A DNA stretch of 64,000 bases from Hyphomicrobium zavarzinii ATCC 27496 (GCF_000383415.1 NZ_KB911258.1:1-64000); one strand, 5' to 3'; shown: positions 8,455 to 24,815, counted from the first letter of the stretch. Notes: a model not told the origin generated them from the sequence alone. Translations and numbers: made by a program.

Positions 8455-9668
8455 GGCGACACCACCCCGAAAAGGTGCGCAAGATCCTTGAAGAATATCC
8501 GCACGTGGGCGAGGGGTTCGCGACGAACAAGCCGCTTGTTCATGTAGGCCTCCCAGGTTAGCCGCTGGACATCGCGGTCCTGACACATGGTAACAAAGCG
8601 CTCGCGCCGCTTCTCGTTCCCGTACCAATACTTCTGCATGATACCGAGGATCCAGAACACGCGGCCGTGCACGCCCATGAAGCGCCGGCGCGCGCTTCGG
8701 AGCGCTCTCGCGTCGCCCGTAGCGAGGAACATGGCGGCGGCATCGGCGGCCAGACGCCCGCCCGTCATTGCATAGTAGATGCCTTCCCCCGAAGCCGGTG
8801 CGACGACGCCCGCGGCGTCTCCTGCCAAGACGACGTCGCGACCGTTGTCCCAGCGTCGGAGCGGGCGAAGCGGAATGGGAGCCCCTTCTTTTCGGATGGT
8901 TTCGGTCGCCGCCAGGCCGGTTCTTTCGCGCAGCGTTCCGACCGCGCTCCGCAATGAGAAGCCTTTGTTGGCGCTGCCCGTTCCGATGCTGGCGGTGGTC
9001 CCGTGCGGGAAGACCCACGCATAGAAATCCGGCGAGTAGGCGCTCTGATAGTAGATGTCGCAACGCGCGCCGTCGTAGTTCGAACCGTGGACCGCGCGCA
9101 GTCCATCCGGAACCTTGACGATCTCGTGGTAGGCGAAGACATAGCGAATGCGGTCTGCTCCGGGCACGGTCTGCCGCGCGACCGCCGACAAGGCACCGTC
9201 TGCGCCAACGACGCATCGCGCGCGGACGGTTGTTGTTTCTTCGTGACCCTCCTCGTGGCGGCTTCGATAGGTGATGAGAGGCGCGCCGTCCTCGCTGCGC
9301 GAGAAGGCCAGGAATGTTCCACTGCGGCGCTCTGCGCCGGACGTCCGCGCGCGTTCCCGCAGCCACTCGTCGAACACGTCGCGATCCACCATCCCGACGT
9401 ACCCGTTGGCATCGATCGGCATCTCGACCTTGCGCGCGCTGGGAGCGAAAATCCGCGCACCTCCGACCTTCGCAACGATCAGATGATCGGGAATCTCGAA
9501 TTCGGCGATGAGCTTGGGCGGCACGGCGCCGCCGCAGGGCTTGATCCGTCCGGCGCGATCCAGGAGCAGCACCGAATAGCCCGCGCGTGCGAGGTCGGTT
9601 GCGGCTGTCGCGCCGGACGGTCCACCTCCCACGACGACGACATCGAATGCCTCATGAATGCTGGCCAT
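8451..9668 (-). CDS. bchP: Geranylgeranyl diphosphate/bacteriochlorophyll reductase
   Basis: About 405 residues. The N-terminal FAD dinucleotide fold is VVVGGGPSGATAATDL, followed by KPCGGAVPPKL, characteristic of ChlP/BchP. Later come the GADGALSAVARQTVP and LAGDAAGVVAPASGEGIYYAM motifs. It reduces three double bonds of the geranylgeranyl tail to phytyl at the membrane. The start at MASIHEAF is four bases after the pucC-like stop. The order bchG-pucC-like-bchP is the classical one. Confidence 0.95.
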   Translation of the reverse strand: MASIHEAFDVVVVGGGPSGATAATDLARAGYSVLLLDRAGRIKPCGGAVPPKLIAEFEIPDHLIVAKVGGARIFAPSARKVEMPIDANGYVGMVDRDVFDEWLRERARTSGAERRSGTFLAFSRSEDGAPLITYRSRHEEGHEETTTVRARCVVGADGALSAVARQTVPGADRIRYVFAYHEIVKVPDGLRAVHGSNYDGARCDIYYQSAYSPDFYAWVFPHGTTASIGTGSANKGFSLRSAVGTLRERTGLAATETIRKEGAPIPLRPLRRWDNGRDVVLAGDAAGVVAPASGEGIYYAMTGGRLAADAAAMFLATGDARALRSARRRFMGVHGRVFWILGIMQKYWYGNEKRRERFVTMCQDRDVQRLTWEAYMNKRLVRREPLAHVRIFFKDLAHLFGVVSP

Positions 9669-9672
9669 GGCT

Positions 9673-11025
9673 TCACCCCCGTCCAGATTGAAACGCGACG
9701 CTTGCCTTGATCGGTGGTTTGCCCTGAGCGCGTTCCTCCCTGCGAGCAAGCCGCGCCGCCAAAACGGCCGACACGATGAACAGCAGAGCCTCCGCTGCGA
9801 ACACGAGCGCATAGGCGCTTGCAGGCTCGGAAATCAAAAGGCGCGCCACGTCGACGGAAGCTGTGCCAGCCAATCCGCCGAGGCCAAACGCAATACCTTG
9901 TGCGGCGCCCCAAAGCCCCACGCGGATGCCTTCCTTGCGCTCTCCGCCGGAGGACGCTAGCTCCATCATCGAGCCGATGGCAGCAACGGCGAACGCGCCA
10001 TTAGCCGCGCCGAGCGCGAACACATTGGCGGAGAGCGGCCAGGAATCGCCCGCGCTGGCGCCGAACGACAAACCGGCCAGCGCGAAAGCCGAAGCGATGC
10101 AGCCCCCGATGCACCAGGAGCGTAAGCTCCCCACGCCGCGGCGGGCCGCATACGTGCCGAGCGTGCCCGTCAGAAGCATGCCGACGAGAACTCCTGCATG
10201 CTGCACACCGGAAAGCTTGGTCGATTCCCCCGGCGTGTAGCCGAAGACATGCCCGGCGAACGGTTCGAGGATGAGATCCTGGGCGCTATAGGCCAGCATA
10301 GAAACGAACACAAAAATCGTGAATGCGCGGGCTTGGTGGTCGGCCCACACATCTGCCAGAGCGCGCTTGAAGGAAGAAACGGTAGCGTTTGGAGCCGCCG
10401 GTCTCGCCTCGACAACGTGGCCATCGGCAGGCTCGAGCCGCCAGAGCGCAATCAAAGTTACGGAAATTGCGATCATCGCTACGCCCGCCGTGACAGCGAT
10501 GAGGCGAGGTGGCGAGTAGGGATCGAGCAGATTTCCGGCACAGATCGTCGTGAACACGATCCCGGCGATCATCATCATCCAGGTGACCATGGCCGCACCG
10601 GCCCGTTTCGCGGGATCGGTTGCCGTCGCGAGCAGCGCAAGGAGCGTTGTCCCGGCGGCTCCGACACCTGCGCCGATGAGCAGGAACGCCAGAACCGCGG
10701 CGAGTACACCGGCGGTCAGAGACACCCCCATGAGAGCGGTCGCCCCGGCCGCTGCGATTGCGCCGATTGCCAGCACCAGCATACCGGCGATGAGCCAGGG
10801 GGTGCGGCGCGCGCCTCGATCGGAGCCATGCCCGAACGCGGGCCTCAGAAGCTGGGTCGCATAATGCAATCCGACCAGCGCTCCCGGTAGTATGGCTGGC
10901 AAGGCGAGTTCGACCACCATCACGCGGTTCATCGTCGACGTGGTCAGAACCACGATCGATCCCAGTGCGGCCTGAACAAGACCCAATCGCGCGATGCCGA
11001 ACCAGCCGAGCTTTTGATGGCTCAT
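9673..11025 (-). CDS. PucC/LhaA-family membrane protein (between bchG and bchP)
   Basis: 450 residues with about twelve hydrophobic helices of the PucC/LhaA branch of the major facilitator fold, including TSTMNRVMVVELALPA and GHGSDRGARRTPWLIAG. It corresponds in position to Orf428 of Rhodobacter capsulatus, between bchG and bchP. The family helps insert bacteriochlorophyll into light-harvesting polypeptides. Its ATG overlaps the bchG stop (ATGA). It is distinct from the second family member downstream of bchM. Confidence 0.9.
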   Translation of the reverse strand: MSHQKLGWFGIARLGLVQAALGSIVVLTTSTMNRVMVVELALPAILPGALVGLHYATQLLRPAFGHGSDRGARRTPWLIAGMLVLAIGAIAAAGATALMGVSLTAGVLAAVLAFLLIGAGVGAAGTTLLALLATATDPAKRAGAAMVTWMMMIAGIVFTTICAGNLLDPYSPPRLIAVTAGVAMIAISVTLIALWRLEPADGHVVEARPAAPNATVSSFKRALADVWADHQARAFTIFVFVSMLAYSAQDLILEPFAGHVFGYTPGESTKLSGVQHAGVLVGMLLTGTLGTYAARRGVGSLRSWCIGGCIASAFALAGLSFGASAGDSWPLSANVFALGAANGAFAVAAIGSMMELASSGGERKEGIRVGLWGAAQGIAFGLGGLAGTASVDVARLLISEPASAYALVFAAEALLFIVSAVLAARLARREERAQGKPPIKASVAFQSGRG

Positions 11026-11933
11026 GGCGAACCTCCCGGGAACGCGCGGAGCGCAAACGCTGTGACGAGCATGCCTGTGACGTAAAGGCTAACGCCAGTC
11101 GCGTTGTACCAAGGGGCCAGAGCGCGAGGATCTTTGAGCAGTTTCCTCATCAGGAACACTTGGAAGGCGAGCGAAGCCAGGACGATCGCGGCATGGACGG
11201 GACGATCCCATGCCACCAGCAGGCCGACGACGATGGCCTGCGGCACGGCCATCACGATGCACGCGAAGCGAGCGGCGCGATCGGCGCCGAGTTGAACGGG
11301 CAGCGAGCGGACGCCGCACCTCTTGTCCCCTTCGATCGACTTGAAGTCGTTCAGGGTCATGATGCCGTGTGCGCCGATGCTGTAGAGTGCCGCAACGGCA
11401 AAGACGCGCCAGTTGGGAAGAGCCCCGGCCATGACAGCCGCGCCGGTGATCCACGGCAAGCCTTCGTAGCAGGCGCCCACCGCCGCATTTCCCCACCATC
11501 CGTTCCGCTTCAGGCGAAACGGCGGCGCGCTGTAGGCCCACGCGAGTGCAAGCCCGATCGCCGCAGCGATGAGAACCTCAGTTCCCAGCAATGCCGCAAC
11601 AGCAAGCGAAAGTGTCGTCCAGACGAGAGAGATATAGAAGCCCCAATCGCCGGGCACGCGACCAGATGGGATGGGTCTGCCTGGTTCATTGATCGCATCG
11701 ACGTGCCGATCGTACCAGTCGTTCACAGCCTGGCTCGTGCCACACACGAGTGGACCTGTAAGAAGAATGCCCACCGCGATCAACGACCATCGGCCGTCGA
11801 GCGCTACGCCGGAACTCGTGACACCACATCCGAACGCCCACATCGGCGGAAACCAGGTGATGGGCTTGAGCAGCTCGAGCACGGCCGAAGCGGACGGTAT
11901 CGGCGAGGTGGTTGTGTGGAATGCACGCTTCAT
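11022..11933 (-). CDS. bchG: Bacteriochlorophyll synthase
   Basis: 303 residues, a UbiA-type polyprenyltransferase with about eight membrane helices. The first Asp-rich motif is NDWYDRHVDAINEPGRP and the second lies at LNDFKSIEGDKRCGVRSLP. It attaches the geranylgeranyl or phytyl tail to bacteriochlorophyllide a. First gene of a five-gene run. Two exact PpsR-type palindromes lie upstream, the nearer one ending only three bases before the ATG, so strong repression by PpsR is inferred. Confidence 0.96.
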   Translation of the reverse strand: MKRAFHTTTSPIPSASAVLELLKPITWFPPMWAFGCGVTSSGVALDGRWSLIAVGILLTGPLVCGTSQAVNDWYDRHVDAINEPGRPIPSGRVPGDWGFYISLVWTTLSLAVAALLGTEVLIAAAIGLALAWAYSAPPFRLKRNGWWGNAAVGACYEGLPWITGAAVMAGALPNWRVFAVAALYSIGAHGIMTLNDFKSIEGDKRCGVRSLPVQLGADRAARFACIVMAVPQAIVVGLLVAWDRPVHAAIVLASLAFQVFLMRKLLKDPRALAPWYNATGVSLYVTGMLVTAFALRAFPGGSP

Positions 11934-11935
11934 AG

Positions 11936-11953
11936 TGTCAATCTATGATGACA
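11936..11953. promoter_or_regulatory. PpsR/CrtJ-type operator, bchG proximal
   Basis: Exact TGT-N12-ACA palindrome, with 7-base arms AGTGTCA/TGACACT around it. It sits immediately upstream of the bchG start codon, where a bound repressor would block transcription initiation or early elongation. Confidence 0.85.
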
Positions 11954-11976
11954 CTCGGCGTGACGAAAGCGAAAAG

Positions 11977-11994
11977 TGTCGAACAGCGCGCACA
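11977..11994. promoter_or_regulatory. PpsR/CrtJ-type operator, bchG distal
   Basis: A second exact TGT-N12-ACA element with 7-base arms AAAGTGT/ACACTTT. It is 41 bp centre-to-centre (about four helical turns) from the proximal bchG site, in the gap between ppsR and bchG. Cooperative PpsR binding to paired sites is known in purple bacteria. Confidence 0.8.
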
Positions 11995-12053
11995 CTTTCG
12001 TGCAGGCGCGCTTCGGCTGAATTCATGAAAATGGGAGTCGAGCGTGGTGGCGC

Positions 12054-13487
12054 TCAGTCCTGCTCGTCGTCGGTGAAATCGATACCGTGACGTCTCAGCT
12101 TCGAATAGAGGCTTTGGCGCGACAGCCCCAGAACCTCCGCCGCCGAAGCGCGATTGTCGCCTGTCAGCTCCAATGCTGCTTCGATGCAGAGCTTCTCGAT
12201 GACATCTGTCGTTTCGCGCACGAGCTCCTTGAGCGAGACGCGGCCGACAAGACCGGTGAGCTGCTCCACTGAGCGCGGAAGCTCTTTCTTACCCTTTGCC
12301 CTCGGGAATTCTTGTCGATTGACCCGGCGAATGGTGAACCCATAGCAGGGGTGCTCGCCGGTCAGCACCGACACAGCCGATATCTCGACATCCTCATAGG
12401 AGCCGAATTGGCCGCGAAGGACCGTTGCGAAGTTCTGGACGGCGCCATGTTCGCGCACCGCGGTCGTGAGCGCGTTGACGTCGACACCCGAACGGCCCAC
12501 CCAGCGATCGAAAAGCTCGCCCTTCGCCTGTTCTTCAGTGGCGAGCTGGACCATGTCGAGGAACGCGGCGTTCACCTTCAGGATCCGGCGGTCGAGATCG
12601 GTGACGACGAAGCCGTCTGGCAAATTCTCGACCACCGAGAACAGCTTCGAGACGCCTTTCGGCGCGGTCGCGCCGTCCGCTCGGGACAAGCGAACGAGGA
12701 AGTGGGCGCTGGTGTCCTGGCGGAATAGCGACGCAGAGACGAGGCAATCCGTCTTTTCACCATTCAGCTTGACGCTCACCTCGTCCCCGCTGCCGGCCGT
12801 GCGCACGGCGGACAGGTGTGCCTGGACCCGTTTGCTCCCTTCGGCGTCGAAAAGTTCGAGGAAATTCCTGCTCGTCAGGCGCTTCGCCGTCTTGTTGAGG
12901 AGCTGTGCTGATGCCGGGTTGGCTTCTACGATTTTGAGACTAGTCGAATCCACGATCAGCACCGGCTCGGAGGCGATCTGGAACAACAGCCGGTAGCGAG
13001 TTTCGGCATGCCTCAGGCGCGCGTATTCGCGCTCCATCGATTGTTGCGCCTCGACGAGGCGCTGCTGCAACGCAGCGACAGGTCGCAAATCGCGGCCCAC
13101 CGCGACGAGGCGCGCGCCAGGTCCGATACGCACGGCAGTATAGCGGATCGGGATATCGCCGCGCTTCGTGGGATGGTTGACTTGGCGCCAGCGCGGCACT
13201 TCGTTTGCTGCGTTATCCGCCAGCAATTCTTCAATCTTTTGACGGCTTTCCGTCGTTACCGTATCGACCCATGGCCGACCGACCCATTTTTCGAATCCTT
13301 CCTTGGCGAGTTCGTCGTTGCCGCACGCGACATCGCGAATGACGCCCTTGGGATCGACCACGAGCGCAATATCCGCCGCTGCCGCTATAAGCTTAGCGGC
13401 TATTTCGGCGTCCAGATCTCCCAGAGTTCTTTTGGGGGTCCGGAACACGACTCCTGGATCTCGAGCAAACACAGGGCCAATCCCCAC
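12054..13487 (-). CDS. ppsR: Transcriptional repressor PpsR/CrtJ
   Basis: 477 residues. An N-terminal PAS-like region (AAADIALVVDPKGVIRDV) is followed by a coiled Q-linker (LQQRLVEAQQSMEREYARL). Two further PAS domains begin near FQIASEPVLIVDS and FSVVENLPDGFVVTD. A Fis-type helix-turn-helix ends the protein (NRASAAEVLGLSRQSLYSK). The cysteine just before the HTH (Cys434, in EKLCIEAAL) matches the redox-active cysteine of CrtJ/PpsR. It represses bch, crt and puc genes in oxygen or light. The GTG start is uncertain. It lies 36 bases downstream of ppaA in the same direction. Confidence 0.94.
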   Translation of the reverse strand: MGIGPVFARDPGVVFRTPKRTLGDLDAEIAAKLIAAAADIALVVDPKGVIRDVACGNDELAKEGFEKWVGRPWVDTVTTESRQKIEELLADNAANEVPRWRQVNHPTKRGDIPIRYTAVRIGPGARLVAVGRDLRPVAALQQRLVEAQQSMEREYARLRHAETRYRLLFQIASEPVLIVDSTSLKIVEANPASAQLLNKTAKRLTSRNFLELFDAEGSKRVQAHLSAVRTAGSGDEVSVKLNGEKTDCLVSASLFRQDTSAHFLVRLSRADGATAPKGVSKLFSVVENLPDGFVVTDLDRRILKVNAAFLDMVQLATEEQAKGELFDRWVGRSGVDVNALTTAVREHGAVQNFATVLRGQFGSYEDVEISAVSVLTGEHPCYGFTIRRVNRQEFPRAKGKKELPRSVEQLTGLVGRVSLKELVRETTDVIEKLCIEAALELTGDNRASAAEVLGLSRQSLYSKLRRHGIDFTDDEQD

Positions 13488-13523
13488 ACCAAAGACATCA
13501 TCGTACTTGGTGGGTTATCAACT

Positions 13524-14426
13524 TCAGACAGCTTTTGTGTCAAGAAGACTTGATAGTTGACGCGTCGCCGTATGTGCATCCGTTGCCATGCCGTCCGCAC
13601 CCACGACCCTCGCGAGATCGGGTTGCGCCAGGAACAAGCGTCCGCCGACGACGATCTGGCATCTGGGATCGGCGGTGGCGCGGCGCAGGTTCTTGATGAA
13701 CGACTTCAAATCGTCTGGGGCGGTATCGCAGGAAGCCGAGATCCCGATCAAACGGAAAGGCGCGCTGCCCGCGATATCGACAAGGTCTTGTCTGCAATTG
13801 GGAATGTCGCCGCAGACAGCCCATCCGTCCCGGCGGAAAAACTCCTGCAACATCGACACGCCAAACGTATGCTGGTCTCCCGGCATCGCAGCCAGCAGAG
13901 CCTGTGGGCTTCGGCGGCTGACGCGTGTGTCGGCTTGAAAATCGGGCGCCAGCTCGCGCAGTATTTGCTGCAGGCGCGAAGTGGCGATTGTAACTGTGGC
14001 GAAATCCGCCGTGTCGTCCACCCACCGTTCCCCGAGAAGACGGGCCGCTGGTGTCAGCAGATTCAAGAAAATCTCGGCGATCGATACGCCTCGCGCTCTT
14101 ATTCGGCGGACGTGCGCAAGAGACAGGCTCACGCTCTCGCCCGAGACCAGCCGCACCATCTCGGCGATTTCCAAAGCGCTGGGTCGAGGCAGATCTCCCG
14201 CTAATGTCTCGGAAGATATCGGCAATATGTCTGAAGAAGAATAGTGGCCCAGCATGAGCCGCGGAACGATCTCTCGTTCGACCGTGTCCTTGAGCACGCG
14301 CCGGCGGCTTTCGGTCCAAGGTGATTTGCGGGCACGGGATAGAATGGGCACTGGGCTCTTCCAGCCACTTTCACTATGCGCGATCGGCCACCGCTCGAAC
14401 TCGACGAGATGCCGTGTGCTGGACAT
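13524..14426 (-). CDS. ppaA: PpaA/AerR cobalamin-binding antirepressor
   Basis: 300 residues. The N-terminal helical domain contains EREIVPRLMLGH and LLTPAARLLGERWVDDTADF. The C-terminal Rossmann part has the B12 lower-ligand motif DQHTFG (DxHxxG), then GISASCD and a closing QIVVGGRLF strand. AerR/PpaA binds B12 and modulates PpsR/CrtJ activity in response to light and redox. It precedes ppsR on the same strand. A separate response regulator in this window (45619-46458) carries a domain like the N-terminal half of this protein. Confidence 0.92.
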   Translation of the reverse strand: MSSTRHLVEFERWPIAHSESGWKSPVPILSRARKSPWTESRRRVLKDTVEREIVPRLMLGHYSSSDILPISSETLAGDLPRPSALEIAEMVRLVSGESVSLSLAHVRRIRARGVSIAEIFLNLLTPAARLLGERWVDDTADFATVTIATSRLQQILRELAPDFQADTRVSRRSPQALLAAMPGDQHTFGVSMLQEFFRRDGWAVCGDIPNCRQDLVDIAGSAPFRLIGISASCDTAPDDLKSFIKNLRRATADPRCQIVVGGRLFLAQPDLARVVGADGMATDAHTATRQLSSLLDTKAV

Positions 14427-14625
14427 TTATCCCTCCCCCATAGCCGAATACGAAATAACGCTTTGGCTTTGGCTCAGAGGTAGCGCCACGTCGCGTTACC
14501 GCTCTGGGTCATGCAGGCAGCAGGCTCGCCGCACGCTGCGTCAGTTAATCACACTTGACACTTCATGCGCAACTTCAATTGGACACAGAGTTGCCCCGTC
14601 CATAATTTTTGTAAAGATAAAATTA

Positions 14626-14643
14626 CGTCCAAAATAGTTGACA
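14626..14643. promoter_or_regulatory. Near-consensus PpsR-type site at bchF promoter
   Basis: CGT-N12-ACA, one base from the TGT-N12-ACA consensus. It overlaps the -35 hexamer of the predicted bchF promoter. A repressor role is plausible but the mismatch weakens the call. Confidence 0.4.
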
Positions 14644-14667
14644 CTCTTTGTGTCCCGGCCGTATTCT
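14638..14667 (+). promoter_or_regulatory. Sigma-70-like promoter for bchF operon
   Basis: TTGACA (14638-14643) and TATTCT (14662-14667) separated by 18 bases, about 50 bases upstream of the bchF ATG. It is the best-looking promoter in the window and probably drives the long bchF...hemA run. The rest of the 293-base gap back to ppaA is AT-richer than its surroundings and holds no gene I can support. Confidence 0.6.
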
Positions 14668-14719
14668 GTCTCGACTGTGTGCACCCTTTTCGGGAGCTCG
14701 CGCGGGAGGGAAACGAGCG

Positions 14720-16524
<1,805 letters not shown>

Positions 16525-16527
16525 CGG

Positions 16528-18049
16528 ATGCAGCTCACCGTCTGGACATACGAGGGACCGCCACACGTCGGGGCCATGCGTATCGCGACCGCTATGAAGG
16601 GCGTGCATTACGTTCTCCACGCTCCGCAGGGCGATACCTACGCGGATCTTCTTTTCACGATGATCGAACGCCGTGATCGTCGCCCGCCCGTGACCTACAC
16701 GACGTTTCAGGCGCGCGATCTCGGGAGTGACACGGCCGAACTGTTCAAGACGGCGGCGCGGGAGGCCTATGAGCGCTTCCGCCCTGATGCGATGCTGGTC
16801 GGCGCCTCGTGCACGGCCGAACTGCTGCAGGATGATCCGGGCGGACTCGCGCTCGCGCTGGGCCTGCCAATTCCGGTCATCCCGCTCGAGCTGCCGGCCT
16901 ATCAGAAGAAGGAGAATTGGGGCGCGGCAGAAACATTCTATCGCGTCGTAAGGGCATGCGCCGCGCAGCACGCGCAATCGCCCGCAGTGCAACGCCCCCG
17001 TCGTGCCGATGGTCTCAGGCCCCGCTGCAATCTGTTGGGACCAACAGCGCTCGGCTTCCGGCATCGCGACGATGTCGTCGAGGTGACAAAGCTGCTCGAT
17101 GAGCTCGGCATAGATGTGCATGTGACAGCCCCGTTGGGCGCATCGCCTGCGGATCTGGCGAGGCTTGGGGACGCGGATTTCAACGTCGTCCTATACCCGG
17201 AAATCGCTTTGCCGGCAGCGAAATGGCTCGAGCGGACATTCAATCAACCTTACGTCAAAACCATACCGATCGGCGTGACGGCGACACGCGCTTTCATTGC
17301 CGAGGTGGCGAAGGTGAGCGGAGTTAGCCAGCCGATCGCCGAAACGGACTCCCGGCTGCCGTGGTATTCGCGGTCAGTCGATTCGACCTACCTGACCGGC
17401 AAGCGCGCCTTCATATTCGGCGATGCCTCGCACGCGCTTGCGGCCGCGCGCATTGCCTCCGAGGAGCTAGGCTTCAGCATCGTGGGTCTCGGAACCTACA
17501 GTCGCGAATTCGCGCGCGAGGTTCGGGAAGCCGCGGCGGGCTATGGGCTCGAGGCGCTTATCACCGACGACTATCTCGAGGTTGAGGCGCAGGTCACGGC
17601 GCTGCAGCCGGAAATCGTGCTCGGCACGCAGATGGAGCGTCACATCGCCAAGCGGCTCGGCATCCCGAGCGCTGTCATCTCTGCCCCGGTCCACGTGCAG
17701 GATTTCCCGGCCCGCTACTCCCCGCAGATGGGGTTTGAGGGTGCGAACGTCATCTTCGATAGCTGGGTCCATCCGCTGATGATGGGCCTCGAAGAGCATC
17801 TTCTCGGCATGTTCCGCGAAGATTTCGAGTTTCACGACGGCGCCGCGCCGTCCCACCTGGGTCACCACGATGCGGGGCCCGCCGAAGCGCCGCCGCCTGC
17901 GCCTGCTCCGATTTCGATCGGGTGGGCACCAGAAGCCGAAAAGGAGCTTGGAAAAATTCCGTTCTTCGTGCGCGGAAAGGCGCGCCGGAACACCGAACGA
18001 TTTGCCGCCGAGAGCGGCGTCGCAACCATAACCCTCGAGACGCTGTACG

Positions 18050-18075
<26 letters not shown>
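16528..18075 (+). CDS. bchB: Dark protochlorophyllide reductase subunit B
   Basis: 515 residues. It begins [18 protein letters not shown] as BchB proteins do. Cluster and substrate regions include [15 protein letters not shown] and [18 protein letters not shown]. The C-terminal domain ends with the family block [17 protein letters not shown]. It partners BchN. The last 26 bases overlap the bchH start region in another frame. Confidence 0.96.
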
Positions 18076-22667
<4,592 letters not shown>

Positions 22668-22668
<1 letters not shown>

Positions 22669-23366
22669 TGCCTACGCTCTCATATCTCGAACGGCGCGGT
22701 GAGCTTGAGACGTATTTCGACCGCACTGCCGTCGATGCCTGGAAGAAGCTGACGTCCGACGCTCCGCTCGGTCGCATCCGTAAGCTGGTGCGCGCGGGAC
22801 GCGACGAGATGCGGGCCGCGATCCTCTCATGGCTACCACAGGATCTCAGCGGGTTGCGGATTCTCGATGCCGGCTGCGGCACAGGCGCGCTTGCGATCGA
22901 AATGGCGAAACGGGGCGCGGATGTCGTTGCCGTAGACCTCTCCTTGAGTCTCATCGAACTCGCACGCGAAAGATCGCTAGAAGCGTCGCCCGGCCGCGTG
23001 ACGTTCGAGGTTGGCGACATGCTTCACCCCGGCTTCGGCCGTTTCGACCATGTCGTTTGCATGGATTCGCTGATCCATTATGCATCGAACGACATGGTCG
23101 AATCCTTGACGCGCCTAGCCGCACGGGCCGACCGCAGCCTCGTCTTCACCTACGCGCCACGTACGCCGATGCTGGCCGTCAAGCACGCGATCGGCCGCGC
23201 GTTTCCCCGCAGCGACCGCGCGCCTGCGATCGAGCCGGTTTCGTCTGGGAAGATTGAAGCGCTGATCGAGAAGGAGCCGCGGCTTTCGTTCGTCGAGGCG
23301 CGGCGCACGCGCCGGGTTCAGAACATGTTCTACATCTCGCAGGCATTGGAGTTGGCCAGGGTATGA
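22668..23366 (+). CDS. bchM: Mg-protoporphyrin IX O-methyltransferase
   Basis: 232 residues starting at MPTLSYLERRGELETYFD. The SAM-binding motif is ILDAGCGTGALAIEMAKRGA, followed by VVAVDLSLSLIELAR and DHVVCMDSLIHY. It methylates the C13 propionate of Mg-protoporphyrin IX. Coupled to bchL and overlapping the lhaA start (ATGA). Confidence 0.95.
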
Positions 23367-24793
23367 AGCGTCTGAATGCGAGATTGGCGCGAGGCTGGGC
23401 ACTTCTGGACCCACGCTTCCTGCCGTTCGCGGACGCCGCGACGGAGGAGTTGCCGCTAGGCCGGCTTCTTCGCCTCTCGCTGTTCCAGGTAGCCGTGGGC
23501 GCGGTTCTGGTTCTGCTCAACGGCACGCTCAATCGCGTGATGATCATCGAGCTTGGAATGCCGAGCGCACTCGTGGCCTTCATGATCGCGCTCCCGTTGG
23601 TATTTGCCCCCTTCCGCGCGTTGATCGGCTTTAGATCCGACCACCACAGATCCGTTCTCGGTTGGCGGCGCGCGCCGTACATCTGGTTTGGAAGCCTGCT
23701 CCAGTTCGGCGGCCTCGCTATCATGCCGTTCGCATTGATTGTCTTGTCGGGAGACGCGAATGGACCGGTTTGGATCGGTTATGCCGCATCGGCGCTGGCG
23801 TTCCTCCTCGTAGGTGCTGGACTGCATACCGCTCAGACTGCAGGGCTTGCGTTGGCCGCCGACCTCGCACCTGAGCGTGCCCGCCCGCGCGTCGTGGCGT
23901 TTCTCTATGTAATGTTGCTGTTCGGAATGGTCGCAAGCTCGATGACGTTCGGCGCGATCCTCAGCAATTTCTCTCAGGTAAAGCTCATCCAGCTCATTCA
24001 GGGTGTGGCAGTGCTCACGATGGCTCTCAACGTGACCGCCCTCTGGAAGCAGGAAATGCGTGATCCGTCGCGGACGGCGAGTGCCGCAGAGCGGCCTGTC
24101 TTCAGGGAATCTTGGCACGCGTTCCGTACCGGCGGCCGGTCCGCTCGCGTGTTGGTGGCAGTGGGTCTAGGCAGCGCCGGCTTCAGTATGCAGGACATTC
24201 TGCTGGAGCCGTACGGAGGCGAGGTCCTGATGCTGGGCGTAGGTGCCACGACTGCGCTTACAGCTCTGCTTGCCGCCGGAACGCTGGCCGCCTTCGCAAT
24301 CGCTGCAAAGTCCCTAGAGTCCGGCATGGATCCCTATCGGCTGGCGGGATACGGAGCGCTCGTCGGCATCATCGCCTTCTCCGCAGTTATCTTCGCTGCG
24401 CCCTTCGATTCCGCTGCGCTGTTCCGGATCGGCACCGTGCTGATCGGTTTTGGCGGCGGCCTCTTCGCCGTCGGCACGCTCACCGCTGCCATGACTCTGG
24501 CTGAGGAAGGCCATAGCGGCCTCGCGCTCGGCGCATGGGGAGCGGTGCAGGCTACCGCTTCCGGCGTCGCGATCGCCTTGGGTGGCGGCATCCGGGACGT
24601 GATGTCGGGACTTGCGGTCAGCGGCAAGCTGGGCCCCGCCCTGGTCGGCCCCGCCGTCGGCTACGGCTTCGTCTACTACATCGAAATCATGCTGCTGCTC
24701 GTCACGTTGGCCGCGGTCGGACCGCTCGTGCGGCCTCGCAGCGAGCAGCGCGGCCATTCTACGAGTTTCGGACTATCTGAGTTTCCCGGGTAA
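23363..24793 (+). CDS. lhaA: LH1 assembly protein LhaA (PucC family)
   Basis: 476 residues with about twelve membrane helices. Family blocks include LFQVAVGAVLVLLNGTLNRV, GFRSDHHRSVLGWRRAPYI and GLHTAQTAGLALAADL. LhaA supports delivery of pigment to LH1 polypeptides. The position between bchM and puhA is the conserved one. The protein is longer and more typical of LhaA than the other family member at 9.7-11.0 kb. Confidence 0.94.
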   Translation: MKRLNARLARGWALLDPRFLPFADAATEELPLGRLLRLSLFQVAVGAVLVLLNGTLNRVMIIELGMPSALVAFMIALPLVFAPFRALIGFRSDHHRSVLGWRRAPYIWFGSLLQFGGLAIMPFALIVLSGDANGPVWIGYAASALAFLLVGAGLHTAQTAGLALAADLAPERARPRVVAFLYVMLLFGMVASSMTFGAILSNFSQVKLIQLIQGVAVLTMALNVTALWKQEMRDPSRTASAAERPVFRESWHAFRTGGRSARVLVAVGLGSAGFSMQDILLEPYGGEVLMLGVGATTALTALLAAGTLAAFAIAAKSLESGMDPYRLAGYGALVGIIAFSAVIFAAPFDSAALFRIGTVLIGFGGGLFAVGTLTAAMTLAEEGHSGLALGAWGAVQATASGVAIALGGGIRDVMSGLAVSGKLGPALVGPAVGYGFVYYIEIMLLLVTLAAVGPLVRPRSEQRGHSTSFGLSEFPG

Positions 24794-24815
24794 ACCCAAT
24801 CGCTAGGTGGAGAAA

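Noticed and set aside
8455-9366. Upstream extension of the tspO frame to ~465 codons
   Set aside because: The extension lies within bchP in another frame and is Arg/Gly/Pro-rich; TspO proteins are ~160 residues and the GTGA overlap fits.
13538-13555. TGT-N12-ATA with inner TCAAG/CTTGA palindrome upstream of ppsR inside ppaA
   Set aside because: The right half is ATA and it lies within the ppaA coding end; not strong enough to call autoregulation.
14543-14560. PpsR site ending in TTGACA upstream of bchF
   Set aside because: The left half is AGT, with no palindromic partner; too weak compared with 14626-14643.
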